A stretch of DNA of 64,000 bases from Fortiea sp. LEGE XX443 (GTDB taxonomy: Bacteria > Cyanobacteriota > Cyanobacteriia > Cyanobacteriales > Nostocaceae), in contig NZ_JADEXZ010000011.1 in the NCBI RefSeq assembly GCF_015206815.1, positions 1-64,000 of the forward strand, written 5' to 3'. Under the pieces are notes generated by a model. That model saw only the letters and a list, made by a program, of their open reading frames with translations. It searched no databases and was not told where the DNA came from. Within the stretch, counting starts at the first letter, position 1. Each line of letters begins with the position of its first letter. Of this stretch, positions 46,033 through 56,863 are shown one piece after another. The translations under genes were made by a program, and so were the position numbers.

Positions 46033-46872
46033 ATGTCAACTCCCGACCGACCTTTTGCTAGTTATCACCTTTGGTCTTTAGTTGCCCCAGCAATAGGACA
46101 AGAACGCTGGCATTGTCAGATGCGACGTGGGTTTATTAAAGCACGTCAACATGAACCCCAAGTTAAAGCACTGTTAACAAAGGCTACGCCACCCCAACGG
46201 ATTGGTATACTCGCCCAAAAAGGCGTTTATGAGTTTCATCATAATAGACATTTGTTAAACAAATCCGATGGTGTAGAAAAAGTTGCACAGCTATTAAAAC
46301 TCAGCAATACCAGCTACCAAGTTCAACAGCGAGTTATCCAAATTTTGAAAAAATATCAGGATGCGCCGTTGTTAAATGGTAAAAATATCCTGCAATTAAC
46401 TCCAGGTGATGAAGGATTTCCGAAACCAATTTTCATTGGAAATGGCGATTCTTGTTTCCGCTTATATGCAGCTATGGACTGCATTTTTATTGATGGCGAT
46501 CGTACTTTACATATTTTAGATTTTAAAACTGGAAAATCTGCTTTTGACCAGAGACAAGCGCTAGTTTATTTACTAGCTGCTCGTTATCTTTATCCTGGTA
46601 GACAGGCAGTAGCATCATTTTATAATTTAGAAATGGGTAAAAAGTCTGATTTGATTAAAATCAATAATCATGAATTTGAAAATTTAAAATATGAGTTAGC
46701 TAATATTGCTCATAAACATCAGGCAGATTTGCAACAATATCAAAAGAAAAATCATAATTTTAGTAAAATATTTCCTCCAAATCCTGGCTATCACTGCCGT
46801 TTCTGCCCATTTAATTCTATTTGTGATTTTGCCAGTGTCACTTCTTCTACCAACGTAGTAGTGCCAGTTTAA
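46033..46872 (+). CDS. Cas4-like PD-(D/E)XK nuclease with four conserved cysteines
   Basis: 279 residues from ATG 46033 (a TTG at 46024 opens the frame). PD-(D/E)XK core: AAMDCIFIDGDRTLHILDFKTGK, with the second acid and Lys in DFK, followed by a QALVYLLAARYL helix carrying the Gln/Tyr motif of RecB-type nucleases. One Cys near the N-terminus (Cys28 in WHCQ) and three at the end (Cys255-x2-Cys258-x5-Cys264) match the iron-sulfur pattern of Cas4/AddB-type nucleases. No cas genes or CRISPR array are nearby, so it is not a CRISPR Cas4 by context; a DNA-repair role is inferred. Confidence 0.8.
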   Translation: MSTPDRPFASYHLWSLVAPAIGQERWHCQMRRGFIKARQHEPQVKALLTKATPPQRIGILAQKGVYEFHHNRHLLNKSDGVEKVAQLLKLSNTSYQVQQRVIQILKKYQDAPLLNGKNILQLTPGDEGFPKPIFIGNGDSCFRLYAAMDCIFIDGDRTLHILDFKTGKSAFDQRQALVYLLAARYLYPGRQAVASFYNLEMGKKSDLIKINNHEFENLKYELANIAHKHQADLQQYQKKNHNFSKIFPPNPGYHCRFCPFNSICDFASVTSSTNVVVPV

Positions 46873-46885
46873 TCTTAATTAATTA

Positions 46886-48271
46886 TTAGTAACAAATCTC
46901 TTTAAAATAAGATATATCAATATTGCCAAAATAAATAATCATCGCAATATTAGCTTGTTCTAAAACTTGCACTAACCAGTTGATACCGTTGGTAGTAGCA
47001 GATTCGTAGTGATGAAATAAAATTGCTAACCGTTTTTCGAGATATGGTTTAACTTTGCGGCAAATTAGCACAATTTTTAGCAATAGTCCGATAGTAATTA
47101 TCGTACCCTGGTTGCTAATCATGTCTATAAAATTGAAATGCTGTATGGATAAATGACTCTCAACTATTAAAAAATTCAATAACTGGCTACAGGTTCTCAA
47201 GATTAAAAATTCATCTAGTTTTTGGTCATCAGCTTGTGGTAGTGTGTTTTTTAACTGTGTATATAATTTTTGCTGCAATTGACGTTTTCCTGAGCCTCCA
47301 GCAATCGAAGTTATCAGATATTCATACAAATCGTCTTTAAAATCTCGAAAACAAGCAGTTTGTTGACTAGAATATAAAAATTTCTGTGCTAATTCTTGGT
47401 ATGTGTAGTTACCTTCAACCTTACCGATAAAATGTTGAAGAGTGTCATGGAGTTGGCGATCGCTTAATAATGTAGGATTATTTACAGGCCGCAAAATCCG
47501 CTCGGCTTCATCTGCTGAGGCTTTTTTTAATATCTGAGTGCGTCGCACTTGATAAGTCACATATTTAGATAAATCAACTTCAAATCGTCTCTGCACCTGT
47601 GCTTGCATCTGCTTAACACGCCACTGGTGTTCAAAAGTGGAATCATCACTCATTAAACAATGTTCATATAAATAAGAATAGCGGTGAATTAAAGTGATTA
47701 AAGGCTGATTTTCATTACTAATATTTACCTCTGTACTTTTCGTCATTACCTCCATAAATCTGCGTAATATTAAGTATTGTTCAGTTGCGATAAACATTTG
47801 GATTAATTCGCGCAAACGCCTAATATTGCGATAACGAAAACTTGTATTTCTTGATCTAGTGGGTGATGATTCAAATAATTTTATTAGTTTTGGAATAGCA
47901 TGATGCAATTGTGGCTGCATGTGCCAGCGATTAATCAAAATATGACAGCAACGGTTAATAAAAAATTTAAACTCGTTTACAGCATTTTTAGATGCTGTAA
48001 TTTTATCTAAAATTAATAATATTTCTGGCTCAGGATAATCTGCACCTTCAATAAATAAAGCTCGACAACGCTCAATCATCTCATTCGGAGATTTGACTTG
48101 TACTAAGTGAAGCAAATGTTGATATATCTGCTGTTCTTCAGCACTAGACTGCTGAGAATTTTGGGCCAAGTATGGAGGTACATAAGATTGCTGGCTGGTG
48201 ACTAGAGCATTACTCCCAGTAACCTGCCTTTTGGGAATTTTTTGATTTTTACAATTTATCCAATCATTCAC
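46886..48271 (-). CDS. Conserved-looking cytoplasmic protein of unknown function
   Basis: 461 residues without a recognised domain. Polar N-terminal 60 residues rich in Gln/Ser, then an all-helical body with many paired basic residues (FRYRNIRRLRELIQMF, KRQLQQKLYTQLKNTL) and a hydrophobic segment near 400 (GTIITIGLLLKIVLICRKV) that could be a buried helix or membrane segment. Convergent with the nuclease gene, 13 bases apart. Function unknown. Confidence 0.55.
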   Translation of the reverse strand: MNDWINCKNQKIPKRQVTGSNALVTSQQSYVPPYLAQNSQQSSAEEQQIYQHLLHLVQVKSPNEMIERCRALFIEGADYPEPEILLILDKITASKNAVNEFKFFINRCCHILINRWHMQPQLHHAIPKLIKLFESSPTRSRNTSFRYRNIRRLRELIQMFIATEQYLILRRFMEVMTKSTEVNISNENQPLITLIHRYSYLYEHCLMSDDSTFEHQWRVKQMQAQVQRRFEVDLSKYVTYQVRRTQILKKASADEAERILRPVNNPTLLSDRQLHDTLQHFIGKVEGNYTYQELAQKFLYSSQQTACFRDFKDDLYEYLITSIAGGSGKRQLQQKLYTQLKNTLPQADDQKLDEFLILRTCSQLLNFLIVESHLSIQHFNFIDMISNQGTIITIGLLLKIVLICRKVKPYLEKRLAILFHHYESATTNGINWLVQVLEQANIAMIIYFGNIDISYFKEICY

Positions 48272-48890
48272 TTGATAATTACCACTTTCAAACTAGGTTG
48301 ACGAATTTTATTCGATTAGGTTTTTGTTGGTTCAAATTAAAGAAAACTAATTTCTATATTTACTGATGTTCCTGATTAGTTTCAGGGAAATAAATATAAA
48401 TACTTATAATGATTTCACAACGTCCGCGTGTAAAAAGCATTTGTACCAACTATCTAACTACATACAGGAAGACTATCCTACTTATGAGAAACTGTCATGA
48501 GGGGGTCTACGGTTTATGCTGTGTACCTAGCCTACACAAGGAGTCCATACTGCCACCAATAAGTACAATAAAATTCTTGTAAGGAAGCCAAAATAGATGG
48601 AATTTTTCAGTATAAACCTCAATAATTTGTCCATTTAACTCTAAGTTTATTTATACCCAATAGCCTGATTCAAAATTACATTTAACAAGTAAAAAAAGAA
48701 TATTATTTAGTTAAATCAAGTAGATATAAGACTTTTCGTCTCAATATTAAATTATCTGTGAAATTAATATTTTGTTCTTATTTTAAGTGATAAAAAATAG
48801 ATCATTAAGTAAAAATTAGCTTGATATTAGAGGGTCATGTTCCTCCGCCTAGAAAAATTGGAGGATGTGACCCAACTAGCAAGACTAAAT
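48272..48890. other. AT-rich intergenic region with terminal hairpin
   Basis: No supported gene. At 48832-48873 a stem GGGTCATGTTCCTCC / GGAGGATGTGACCC (one bulge) stands 17 bases beyond the transglutaminase-like gene end and may stabilise or end its transcript, though no T-run follows. Confidence 0.45.
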
Positions 48891-50522
48891 TCAAAAAGGT
48901 GGCAACTCTTGAAGAATTGTAAAGCGAATATGATTAATTGCTAAATCGCCTATGGGAATATCTTCTTTCGTGAGTCTGACACCTTGACTACTTAAGGTTT
49001 CAAAAGTAATACCCTTGCCAATTTCAATGTGATACCAACACAAGCCCATAAAAAAGCGAGTGGGATAAGGCCCACCATTTCCCAAGTCATCAGGATTTGA
49101 CTCCATTGGCAACCAGCCAAAATTTGGGATGTAGAACTCTAACCAAACGTGATTAAAATCTGGTTGTAATGGTACTCCTTGGTGTTCACCATATGGCGGA
49201 CATTTGTACCTACCAACTGTGCGACAGGGGATGCCATTCAAACGGCATAAAGCTAGTAAAACACCCACATACTCACCACAAGAACCAACACCTCGTTCTA
49301 AAACAATATCTGGAGTGTCAATGTGGGGTTTAATGCCGTAAGATAACTCATCGTAGACATAGTTACGGATACTATACATTTTCCGTAACAAGTTGGTTTC
49401 AGAGCCAATGGCATCATGGGCTGCACTACGAACAATAGACGTATCCATTGCCAAATCGTCGTCATCTACTAGATAGCGACTTTGAAATTCTGCTGATAAT
49501 TCGGGCAAGTCTTCTACATCTTTAGGTGTAATCCGGTACTTAATTCCGCGTACTTCCAACAATGCTTTCCAACCAAATACATGCCGTTCACCGGGTGTCA
49601 GGGCATCAAATTTAAACACTGCTACCCGTTGCCCATCAATTACTTCTTCGGTAAAAGGAACACCAATAGGTTCAACGTGTTTGAGTTTTTGGCGTTCCGT
49701 TTCTGAAGGTAAGGCGATGCGCCATTCTACATCTGGTAGATACACCTCTTCTAAAGGCGAAATTTCCTCAGCGTAAGACATTTCGATGAGGTAGCCATTA
49801 GAAAGGGCGTAGCGCTTATCAGGGTTGTAATGATAATACAACGGGTGAATGAAAGTCCGATCGCGGTAAGTTAACTCATGATTGGGGTCAGCGTTAGGAT
49901 TATCTCGGATATAAGGCTCGTCAGAAGCATAGGCGACATAAAGAGTTTCCTTACCCTCAGCATCTTGATGTACCGCTATACCCGTAGGCGAATCAAACGG
50001 TGTCAGGACACTAAAATTTACTTCGCCTGTCGCCCGATCCATCGAGTAAACTGTTTGTTCAGTGCGATCGCAAATCCATAGAGTTTCTTGAGTCACTGTC
50101 ACATTTTCTACACCGACCCCAGGGGCATAAAATTTGGTAATTTCTTTCCGCGTATTGCGGTCAAAAATCAAAATGTAACCCAGCTTTTGGCAGGTAACAT
50201 AGACTGTCGATTCCCAAACAGCCACACCATTAGCGGTATAGGGTAGAGTGGCAAAATGCTCAAGTCCTAAAGAACCAAGCTTAGACAAATAAACACTATT
50301 GTCACGAGTTACCCACAAGGTATCTTCCCAAACTGCTAAACCAGTGACATCATTAAATTCTTTAACCTGATGAGGATTGATAATTTTACTGTTGTCAGAC
50401 TCAGGATCAATCTCCAGTAGATGTCCTTTTGTGCTGTCAATTGCAATGAGTGTATCTTGAATGAAAGCAATGCCACACAGGGAGGCAGCCGTAAGCGGTC
50501 GAATTGTCCTTTGCCTAAACAT
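48891..50522 (-). CDS. Transglutaminase-like protein with N-terminal beta-propeller
   Basis: 543 residues. Residues 1-220 form repeated beta units of NHL/SMP-30 type (VTGLAVWEDTLWVTRD, GVAVWESTVYVTCQ, NVTVTQETLWICDR, GIAVHQDAEGKETLYVAY). The C-terminal part holds a transglutaminase-like core with catalytic Cys in GVGSCGEYVGVLLALCR, His in DFNHVWLEFY and Asp/Asn in PMESNPDD. No signal peptide, so probably cytoplasmic. It may act as a protease or peptide-modifying enzyme; the fusion with a propeller suggests ligand sensing, which is inference. Confidence 0.75.
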   Translation of the reverse strand: MFRQRTIRPLTAASLCGIAFIQDTLIAIDSTKGHLLEIDPESDNSKIINPHQVKEFNDVTGLAVWEDTLWVTRDNSVYLSKLGSLGLEHFATLPYTANGVAVWESTVYVTCQKLGYILIFDRNTRKEITKFYAPGVGVENVTVTQETLWICDRTEQTVYSMDRATGEVNFSVLTPFDSPTGIAVHQDAEGKETLYVAYASDEPYIRDNPNADPNHELTYRDRTFIHPLYYHYNPDKRYALSNGYLIEMSYAEEISPLEEVYLPDVEWRIALPSETERQKLKHVEPIGVPFTEEVIDGQRVAVFKFDALTPGERHVFGWKALLEVRGIKYRITPKDVEDLPELSAEFQSRYLVDDDDLAMDTSIVRSAAHDAIGSETNLLRKMYSIRNYVYDELSYGIKPHIDTPDIVLERGVGSCGEYVGVLLALCRLNGIPCRTVGRYKCPPYGEHQGVPLQPDFNHVWLEFYIPNFGWLPMESNPDDLGNGGPYPTRFFMGLCWYHIEIGKGITFETLSSQGVRLTKEDIPIGDLAINHIRFTILQELPPF

Positions 50523-50852
50523 CGGCTAGCAGTCTAACTAGGGAGTGCAAAACTTATATTAAGCATATATATTCAACGGTTTAGCACGCCTAGCATCAAT
50601 TTTGGTATAACCTTTAGACGTAACCGCAAATTTTTTGGGGAACAGTTTATAAAAAACTGTTCTTATAAACACTATGAATTACATAAAAATACATAGAAGG
50701 CTAACTTAAAAAAATTTAGTAAATGTCTTGAAACACATTTAAACTTGTACAAGTTACTAATAAATCTAATGTAACTTTAGTTGATGGATTTCTTGCCATG
50801 ACTAAATTATGATTATGATCAAATTTTGTCACCTTTTCCTGTAACCTACACA
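50523..50852. other. Divergent intergenic region
   Basis: About 330 AT-rich bases separating the transglutaminase-like gene and the P-type ATPase gene; it must hold both promoters but no clear boxes were identified. A short AACAGTTTATAAAAAACTGTT palindrome lies at about 50641-50661. Confidence 0.45.
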
Positions 50853-53714
50853 ATGTCTGCTAATTCTCTGCCTGAAAGTACCCCAACTTGGCATACTTTG
50901 GAAGTTGATCAAGCTCTAGACCTGCTGGACAGTAAGGCAGACAGTGGCTTAACCCCCCAAGAAGTTGAACAACGGTTGCAAAAATATGGCCCCAACGAAT
51001 TAGAAGAACATGGTGGCCGCGGTGCTTGGGAAATTCTGCTAGATCAGTTCAAGAACATCATGTTGTTGATGCTGATTGCAGTGGCTTTCATTTCTGGATT
51101 TTTAGATTTTACAGCTTGGCAAGCTGGCGAATTAAAGCCAGGAGAAGTACCGTTCAAAGATACAATTGCAATTCTGGCAATTGTCATCCTCAATGGTGTT
51201 CTGGGGTATGTCCAAGAAAGCCGGGCTGAAAAAGCTTTAGCCGCACTCAAGCAGATGGCTTCTCCTCTAGTGCGAGTTATGCGTAATCGCAAGCTGTTAG
51301 ATGTAGCAGCTAAAGAAATCGTCCCAGGAGATGTGATGCTGCTGGAAGCAGGGGTGCAGATAGCCGCAGACGGCCGCTTAATTGAGCAGTCTAATTTACA
51401 AATACGAGAATCAGCGCTCACAGGTGAAGCCGAAGCTGTAAATAAGCAGGCAAATCTTCAACTACCTGAAGATACATCTTTAGGCGATCGCCTGAACTTA
51501 GTCTTTCAAGGAACTGAGGTTGTCCAAGGACGTGGCAAGGTTCTAGTCACCAATACGGGGATGCAAACAGAACTGGGGAAAATTGCCACCATGTTGCAAT
51601 CGGTAGACAGTGAACCTACCCCTTTGCAGCAACGGATGACTCAACTGGGTAATGTCCTAGTTTCCGGTTCTTTGATTCTGGTAGCGATCGTGGTGATTGG
51701 CGGTATCATCCAGGCCAGAGGTTTTAGCAATTTACAAGACCTTTTGGAAGTTTCCTTAAGTATGGCGGTGGCAGTAGTACCCGAAGGCTTACCCGCAGTC
51801 ATTACAGTCACCTTGGCGTTAGGAACCCAGCGGATGGTACGCCGCCATGCCTTGATTCGTAAACTGCCAGCAGTGGAAACCTTGGGTTCTGTTACCACCA
51901 TTTGTTCTGATAAAACCGGCACACTCACGCAGAACAAAATGGTGGTGCAATCTATTTTCACCAATAACAGAACTTTTCGCGTAACTGGAGAAGGTTATGC
52001 TCCGATTGGGGATTTTCAATTAGATGGTCAAAAAATTCCTGTAGAAGACCACCCTGAAATTCCTGGTTTGCTCATCGCCTGTGCTGTTTGTAATGACTCG
52101 GTACTGCAAAAAGAAAAAGGGGAATGGGCAATTTTAGGCGACCCCACCGAAGGCGCGTTGGTGACTTTAGCCGGAAAAGCTGGTATTGAAAAAGACCAAT
52201 GGAACAGCAAGTTACCCCGTATCGGTGAGTTTCCTTTTACCTCGGAACGCAAACGCATGAGCGTAATTACTCAGGTAGAAGAAGTAGCTACAGGGGAACC
52301 AGCTTTTACAGGTGTAGATCCGGTACTTGCAGGGTTCATCAACTCGGAACCTTACCTCATGTTTACCAAAGGTTCACCAGAGTTAATTTTGGCACGTTGC
52401 ACTGAAATTCGTTTGGGTACAGACTCAGCGCCATTGACAGAAGAACAACGCAGCCAAATTCTGGCAGTAAATGATCAAATGGCAAGTAAAGGCTTGCGGG
52501 TGCTAGGTTTTGCCTACAAACCCCTCACAGAAGTGCCACCGGAAGGCTCAGATGAGGCATGGGAGCAAAATTTGGTCTGGCTGGGATTGGTTGGAATGCT
52601 GGATGCACCAAGACCAGAAGTTAGGGCAGCGGTGGAAGAATGCCGCCAAGCAGGTATTCGCCCAGTCATGATTACTGGCGACCACCAATTGACAGCCCGC
52701 GCCATTGCTACCGATTTGGGCATTGCTCAAGAAGGGGACAGAGTTCTAACTGGTCAAGAATTGCAGCGCATGAGCGACCAGGAACTAGAGCAACAAGTTG
52801 ACTTAGTGAGTATCTATGCCAGAGTTGCCCCAGAACATAAACTGCGGATTGTACAAGCATTACAACGCCGGGGTAGATTTGTAGCGATGACAGGGGATGG
52901 TGTAAATGATGCCCCAGCCTTAAAACAAGCAGACATTGGGATTGCAATGGGCATTACTGGTACTGATGTCAGTAAAGAAGCCAGCGATATGGTGCTGCTA
53001 GATGACAACTTTGCTACTATCGTTGCCGCCACCAAAGAAGGTAGAGTTGTTTACACCAACATTCGCCGCTTTATCAAATACATTCTGGGTAGTAATATCG
53101 GTGAAGTTTTAACAATTGCTGCCGCACCCCTCTTAGGTTTAGGAGGTGTTCCCCTCACACCATTACAAATTCTCTGGATGAACTTGGTGACAGACGGTTT
53201 ACCAGCCTTAGCCTTGGCAGTGGAACCACCAGAACCTGATGTCATGAAGCGTCCACCGTTCAGTCCTCGCGAAAGCATTTTTGCCAGAGGGTTGGGTGCT
53301 TACATGATTCGGATTGGGATTGTGTTTGCGATTATCTCAATTATTCTTATGGCATGGGCATATCGCCATTCCCATGCAGTGATAGGAGAAGGACTTGACC
53401 CAGAACGTTGGAAGACAATGGTATTTACTGCCTTGTGTATGGCACAAATGGGTCATGCGATCGCAATTCGTTCCAACAACCAACTTACTATTGAGATCAA
53501 TCCCTTTTCTAATCTGTTTGTGCTGGGGGCTGTGGTTGTCACCACGATTTTGCAACTCATGCTGATTTACGTCCCACCGCTGCGGGCATTCTTCGGCACA
53601 CATTGGCTACCGCCTACAGAGTTGGCGATTTGCTTTGGTTTCAGTGCCTTAATGTTTGTGTGGATTGAAATGGAGAAACTTTTCTTCCGTTTTATGGGCA
53701 AGAGAACCGTGTAA
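50853..53714 (+). CDS. Cation-transporting P-type ATPase (SERCA/PMR1-like)
   Basis: 953 residues from ATG 50853; the frame extends to a TTG at 50826. Cation-ATPase N-terminal domain, actuator motif ESALTGEAE, phosphorylation site [16 protein letters not shown]-binding KGSPE and hinge [21 protein letters not shown], ten transmembrane helices with PEGLPA in helix 4 and the [15 protein letters not shown] in helix 6. These place it among type II (IIA/IIB) ATPases, mostly Ca2+ exporters (PacL-like). Probably in the plasma or thylakoid membrane. The next gene, recF, is separated by a heptad-repeat spacer. Confidence 0.92.
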   Translation: MSANSLPESTPTWHTLEVDQALDLLDSKADSGLTPQEVEQRLQKYGPNELEEHGGRGAWEILLDQFKNIMLLMLIAVAFISGFLDFTAWQAGELKPGEVPFKDTIAILAIVILNGVLGYVQESRAEKALAALKQMASPLVRVMRNRKLLDVAAKEIVPGDVMLLEAGVQIAADGRLIEQSNLQIRESALTGEAEAVNKQANLQLPEDTSLGDRLNLVFQGTEVVQGRGKVLVTNTGMQTELGKIATMLQSVDSEPTPLQQRMTQLGNVLVSGSLILVAIVVIGGIIQARGFSNLQDLLEVSLSMAVAVVPEGLPAVITVTLALGTQRMVRRHALIRKLPAVETLGSVTTICSDKTGTLTQNKMVVQSIFTNNRTFRVTGEGYAPIGDFQLDGQKIPVEDHPEIPGLLIACAVCNDSVLQKEKGEWAILGDPTEGALVTLAGKAGIEKDQWNSKLPRIGEFPFTSERKRMSVITQVEEVATGEPAFTGVDPVLAGFINSEPYLMFTKGSPELILARCTEIRLGTDSAPLTEEQRSQILAVNDQMASKGLRVLGFAYKPLTEVPPEGSDEAWEQNLVWLGLVGMLDAPRPEVRAAVEECRQAGIRPVMITGDHQLTARAIATDLGIAQEGDRVLTGQELQRMSDQELEQQVDLVSIYARVAPEHKLRIVQALQRRGRFVAMTGDGVNDAPALKQADIGIAMGITGTDVSKEASDMVLLDDNFATIVAATKEGRVVYTNIRRFIKYILGSNIGEVLTIAAAPLLGLGGVPLTPLQILWMNLVTDGLPALALAVEPPEPDVMKRPPFSPRESIFARGLGAYMIRIGIVFAIISIILMAWAYRHSHAVIGEGLDPERWKTMVFTALCMAQMGHAIAIRSNNQLTIEINPFSNLFVLGAVVVTTILQLMLIYVPPLRAFFGTHWLPPTELAICFGFSALMFVWIEMEKLFFRFMGKRTV

Positions 53715-53859
53715 AAAAAGTTAAAAGGTAAAAGTAAAAAGTAAAAAGAGCAGAATGTGGCATTGCTAGTTTTTTCCTTGTGCCTTCTAGCTTCTACTTT
53801 TAGCCTTTCTGCAAGAATATTTACTTGTGCCTTTTACCTTTTGCTTTTTTACTTATACT
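53715..53859. repeat. AAAAGTA-type heptad repeats and inverted counterpart
   Basis: Tandem AAAAGGTAAAAGTAAAAAGTAAAAAG near the left edge and CTTTTACCTTTTGCTTTTTTACTT near the right form a long imperfect inverted repeat between the ATPase and recF. Confidence 0.6.
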
Positions 53860-55026
53860 ATGTATCTCAAAACTTTACACCTGAGACAGTTTCGTAATTA
53901 TCAAGACCAAAAGGTTGATTTTACTGCTGCCAAAACAATTTTGGTAGGAAATAACGCTCAGGGTAAGTCGAATTTGTTGGAAGCTGTAGAGTTATTGGCA
54001 ACATTGCGATCGCACCGGATGGCACGCGATCGTGATTTAATTCAAGATGGGGAAGCCTTCGCGCAAATCAACGCCACCCTGGAACGACAAACAGGTGTCA
54101 GCGATTTAACTTTAACTCTCCGCCGTAACGGTCGCCGCAGTGTGGCGATTAATGGCGAGATAGTACGGCGACAAATGGATTTTTTAGGTGTTCTCAACGC
54201 CGTGCAGTTTTCCAGCTTGGATTTAGAACTTGTGCGCGGTAGTCCAGAAGTCCGGCGCAACTGGTTAGATACCCTGTTAATTCAACTCGAACCAGTTTAT
54301 GCCCACATCTTGCAGCAATACAACCAAGTATTACGCCAGCGCAACGCCTTCTTAAAAAAAAACCAAGATTCAGCACTCAGCACTCACACTTCGACTCCTT
54401 TCGACTTCGCTCAAGACAAGTCGCTCAGTGCCCAGCACTCAGAACTAGCTTTATGGGATGCACAATTAGCCATTACAGGCACAAGGGTGATTAGAAGACG
54501 CGATCGCGCTATTCAAAGATTAGCTCCTCTTGCTGCTGCTTGGCACACCCGTATTAGTGGTAGTACCGAAATCCTAGAAATTAAATATTCACCTAACGTC
54601 CCTTTGGTGCAGAACCAACCAGAAGACGTACAACAAGCTTTCTTAAGCAAAATTCAGCAACGCGCTGTTGCCGAAGTGTACCGAGGTACTACCCTTGTCG
54701 GCCCTCATCGTGACGAAGTAGAATTGACCATCAATCAAACACCTGCTCGGCAATATGGTTCTCAAGGTCAGCAACGAACCCTAGTATTAGCCTTAAAATT
54801 AGCAGAATTGCAGCTAATCGAAGAAGTCGTTAAAGAGCCTCCACTATTGTTGCTTGATGATGTCTTAGCTGAATTAGATCCATCCCGTCAAAATCAATTG
54901 CTCGATGCCATTCAAGACCGTTTTCAAACCCTAATCACTACTACTCACTTGAGTTCTTTTGATTCTCAGTGGTTGAATTCTTCCCAAATTTTGTTTGTGA
55001 AGGCAGGAGAGATATCAATAAAGTAG
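53860..55026 (+). CDS. recF: DNA replication and repair protein RecF, with in-frame repeat insertion
   Basis: 388 residues from ATG 53860 (MYLKTLHLRQFRNYQD), the conserved RecF start; the frame opens 33 bases earlier without family support. RecF is an SMC-like ATPase loading RecA at gaps: Walker A GNNAQGKSN, signature YGSQGQQRTLVLALK and Walker B LLLLDDVLAELD. Between FLKK and ELALWD, residues about 170-195 (SALSTHTSTPFDFAQDKS, then LSAQHSE) do not belong to the family: the DNA (54367-54444) is intergenic heptad and palindromic repeat sequence kept in frame. The protein may still work because the insert falls in a surface linker. Confidence 0.92.
   Translation: MYLKTLHLRQFRNYQDQKVDFTAAKTILVGNNAQGKSNLLEAVELLATLRSHRMARDRDLIQDGEAFAQINATLERQTGVSDLTLTLRRNGRRSVAINGEIVRRQMDFLGVLNAVQFSSLDLELVRGSPEVRRNWLDTLLIQLEPVYAHILQQYNQVLRQRNAFLKKNQDSALSTHTSTPFDFAQDKSLSAQHSELALWDAQLAITGTRVIRRRDRAIQRLAPLAAAWHTRISGSTEILEIKYSPNVPLVQNQPEDVQQAFLSKIQQRAVAEVYRGTTLVGPHRDEVELTINQTPARQYGSQGQQRTLVLALKLAELQLIEEVVKEPPLLLLDDVLAELDPSRQNQLLDAIQDRFQTLITTTHLSSFDSQWLNSSQILFVKAGEISIK
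54367..54444 (+). repeat. Repeat DNA inserted in frame in recF
   Basis: Contains CAGCACTCAGCACTCA (the heptad also found at 18945-18977), TCGACTCCTTTCGACTTCGC and a closing CAGTGCCCAGCACTCAG. This composition matches intergenic repeats, not RecF coding sequence. Confidence 0.75.
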
Positions 55027-55029
55027 TCA

Positions 55030-55476
55030 ATGATCAAAATGGCAAATGACATTTCAATTATGCAAAAAATTAATCACAAATTAGACCCACACGAAATTGC
55101 ATCATTAGGTGCATCATTACGAGCAATTGAGCAAAAGCTCTTAAAACAAAGACGGAAAGAAGGATATACTAAAATTTGGTTTCAAGGTGAAGAACCATAT
55201 TTTGATGTTTTTTTTGAATTTGAGAATGAAAAAATAGTCTGGTTTCAATTTACTTTGCGCGGTAAAACAGTGTCATGGGATATAAAAAGACCAGAATTAC
55301 AAACAGGTAATACTAATGAGTTGTGTCTTGATGATGTGAGTTTTTATGCAGCTAGTAAAACCATCGAAAATGACACCCAAACAGATTGGGAATTTATATA
55401 TTTAGTTAAATTAATTTTAGAAACTAGGGCAGAAGAGGAAATTTTTGCTAAAGCATTAGCATTATTTAAGAAATAA
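55030..55476 (+). CDS. Small protein of unknown function behind recF
   Basis: 148 residues, starting 3 bases after the recF stop (ATG 55030, with an alternative ATG at 55039). Acidic and aromatic: YTKIWFQGEEPYFDVFFEFEN, KIVWFQFTLRGKTVSWD, a beta-sheet-like core, then a helical tail. It resembles no family I can name. The tight spacing suggests co-transcription with recF, but the lower GC hints at an acquired gene. Confidence 0.55.
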   Translation: MIKMANDISIMQKINHKLDPHEIASLGASLRAIEQKLLKQRRKEGYTKIWFQGEEPYFDVFFEFENEKIVWFQFTLRGKTVSWDIKRPELQTGNTNELCLDDVSFYAASKTIENDTQTDWEFIYLVKLILETRAEEEIFAKALALFKK

Positions 55477-55503
55477 TTTTCATTTTTTCACTTAATGACA
55501 ACC

Positions 55504-55959
55504 TTAACTATTTTCTAATTTCTTAAAAAGATTCAGCACTAAAATAGTCAACAAAGCAGAAATTAATCCTAATTGCCATAAACCACACCCAGCAGCAATT
55601 CCTAAAGCTGCTGAAACCCAAATCGCTGCGGCTGATGTTAGTCCGTGAACTTCAGGATGTTGCGATTTTTGGGAAGATTCACGGATTATTTCTCCAGCCC
55701 CAAGAAATCCCACACCTGCTGCAATACCCTGAATGACACGGCTCAGAGCATCAGGACTAGACTGTAGCATACCTGTTTGCAAGGGGATGAGAGTAAACAA
55801 GGCTGAAGCCAAACTTACCAGCATATGAGTTCTTAAACCTGCTGATTTACGTCTGAGTTGGCGTTCTATACCAATAACTCCGCCTAACACTAAAGCTAGG
55901 CATAGCCTAAAAATGATGTTCAGCAAATCATTTGGTGCAAAGTAGTAGGTGTTTAACAA
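55504..55959 (-). CDS. MgtC/SapB family membrane protein
   Basis: 151 residues with four hydrophobic helices and the family motifs LVLGGVIGIERQLRRKSAGLRTH, RVIQGIAAGVGFLGAGEI, and GLTSAAAIWVSAALGIAAG. MgtC-like proteins affect magnesium and phosphate homeostasis and ATP levels in the inner membrane. The short version here lacks the C-terminal ACT-like domain. Confidence 0.9.
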   Translation of the reverse strand: MLNTYYFAPNDLLNIIFRLCLALVLGGVIGIERQLRRKSAGLRTHMLVSLASALFTLIPLQTGMLQSSPDALSRVIQGIAAGVGFLGAGEIIRESSQKSQHPEVHGLTSAAAIWVSAALGIAAGCGLWQLGLISALLTILVLNLFKKLENS

Positions 55960-56863
55960 TTCTGTTTTAGGATAGATAATGATATATGCTACTCTAACTT
56001 AGCAACAGAATTGCTCAGGCTAGGGAATAAGGCTGAGGTAAAAAATATTTTCATGGTATTGTTGTTTACAAAGTTGATGCCAATTTCTATTTGGTAACAG
56101 TGCTGAGTAAAAAATACCAGAATCTAATCTCTAGTTCTTATTTGCTTTTTGATCCGTTATTGATGTACACAGTTCATAATCAGGATAAAGAGTAATATAG
56201 CTTTAAATTTTTGTTGTAAAAATATTCTGACCTAGTTTTATCGGCTTAACTACACAGTTCCCTGTATTGGGAAATTTAAAGACATTTCCGAAAATTTGTT
56301 GATTCCTCAGTCAATTATGGCGATTTTATATTGTTGACTTCGTTCAGCACGGTGCTGTTTTAGGCAGATTAGATGTAATTGGGATTAATATTTATGGGAA
56401 TATGAGTGATCTACACTAAAGGCAAAGCTTTCAAATTGATCAAATATCTATTTGAGTAAGTAGTCCGACAAAATTAAATTTATGGGTGGAGATAGGAGAC
56501 AGGGTAGAGGTTACAGTCAAAAATTTGTGTAATTAATTCTGTCTGATTACTTATGAAACCTGATTAATTAAATAAAATTTTAACTTAAACTGCTGGATTT
56601 AGCCGTAAACTCAATATTTGAAGGCTTTATCCCTGTTTAGGGTTTAATTTAGGACTATTGCATAAAAAATATTCATGAATCAAGGGGTGAGATTACCGGA
56701 AGACATCGTGTAATGAGAAATTAACTCATAACTAGGTCAAACTAATCTTAAATAGATAACTAGAAATAACTTCTCTCGGCAGATAATTTAGTAAATATCC
56801 TCTGAACATTACCCAGAGGAAAAGCCTGTAGGGCAGATTGACAACTGATAAAAAATAAAGTGA
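55960..56863. other. Long intergenic region, nothing identified
   Basis: 904 bases of AT-rich DNA between divergent genes. Only a small CAGCACGGTGCTG palindrome followed by TTTT (about 56347-56363) stands out. No coding frame, RNA gene or transposon end could be supported. Confidence 0.5.
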
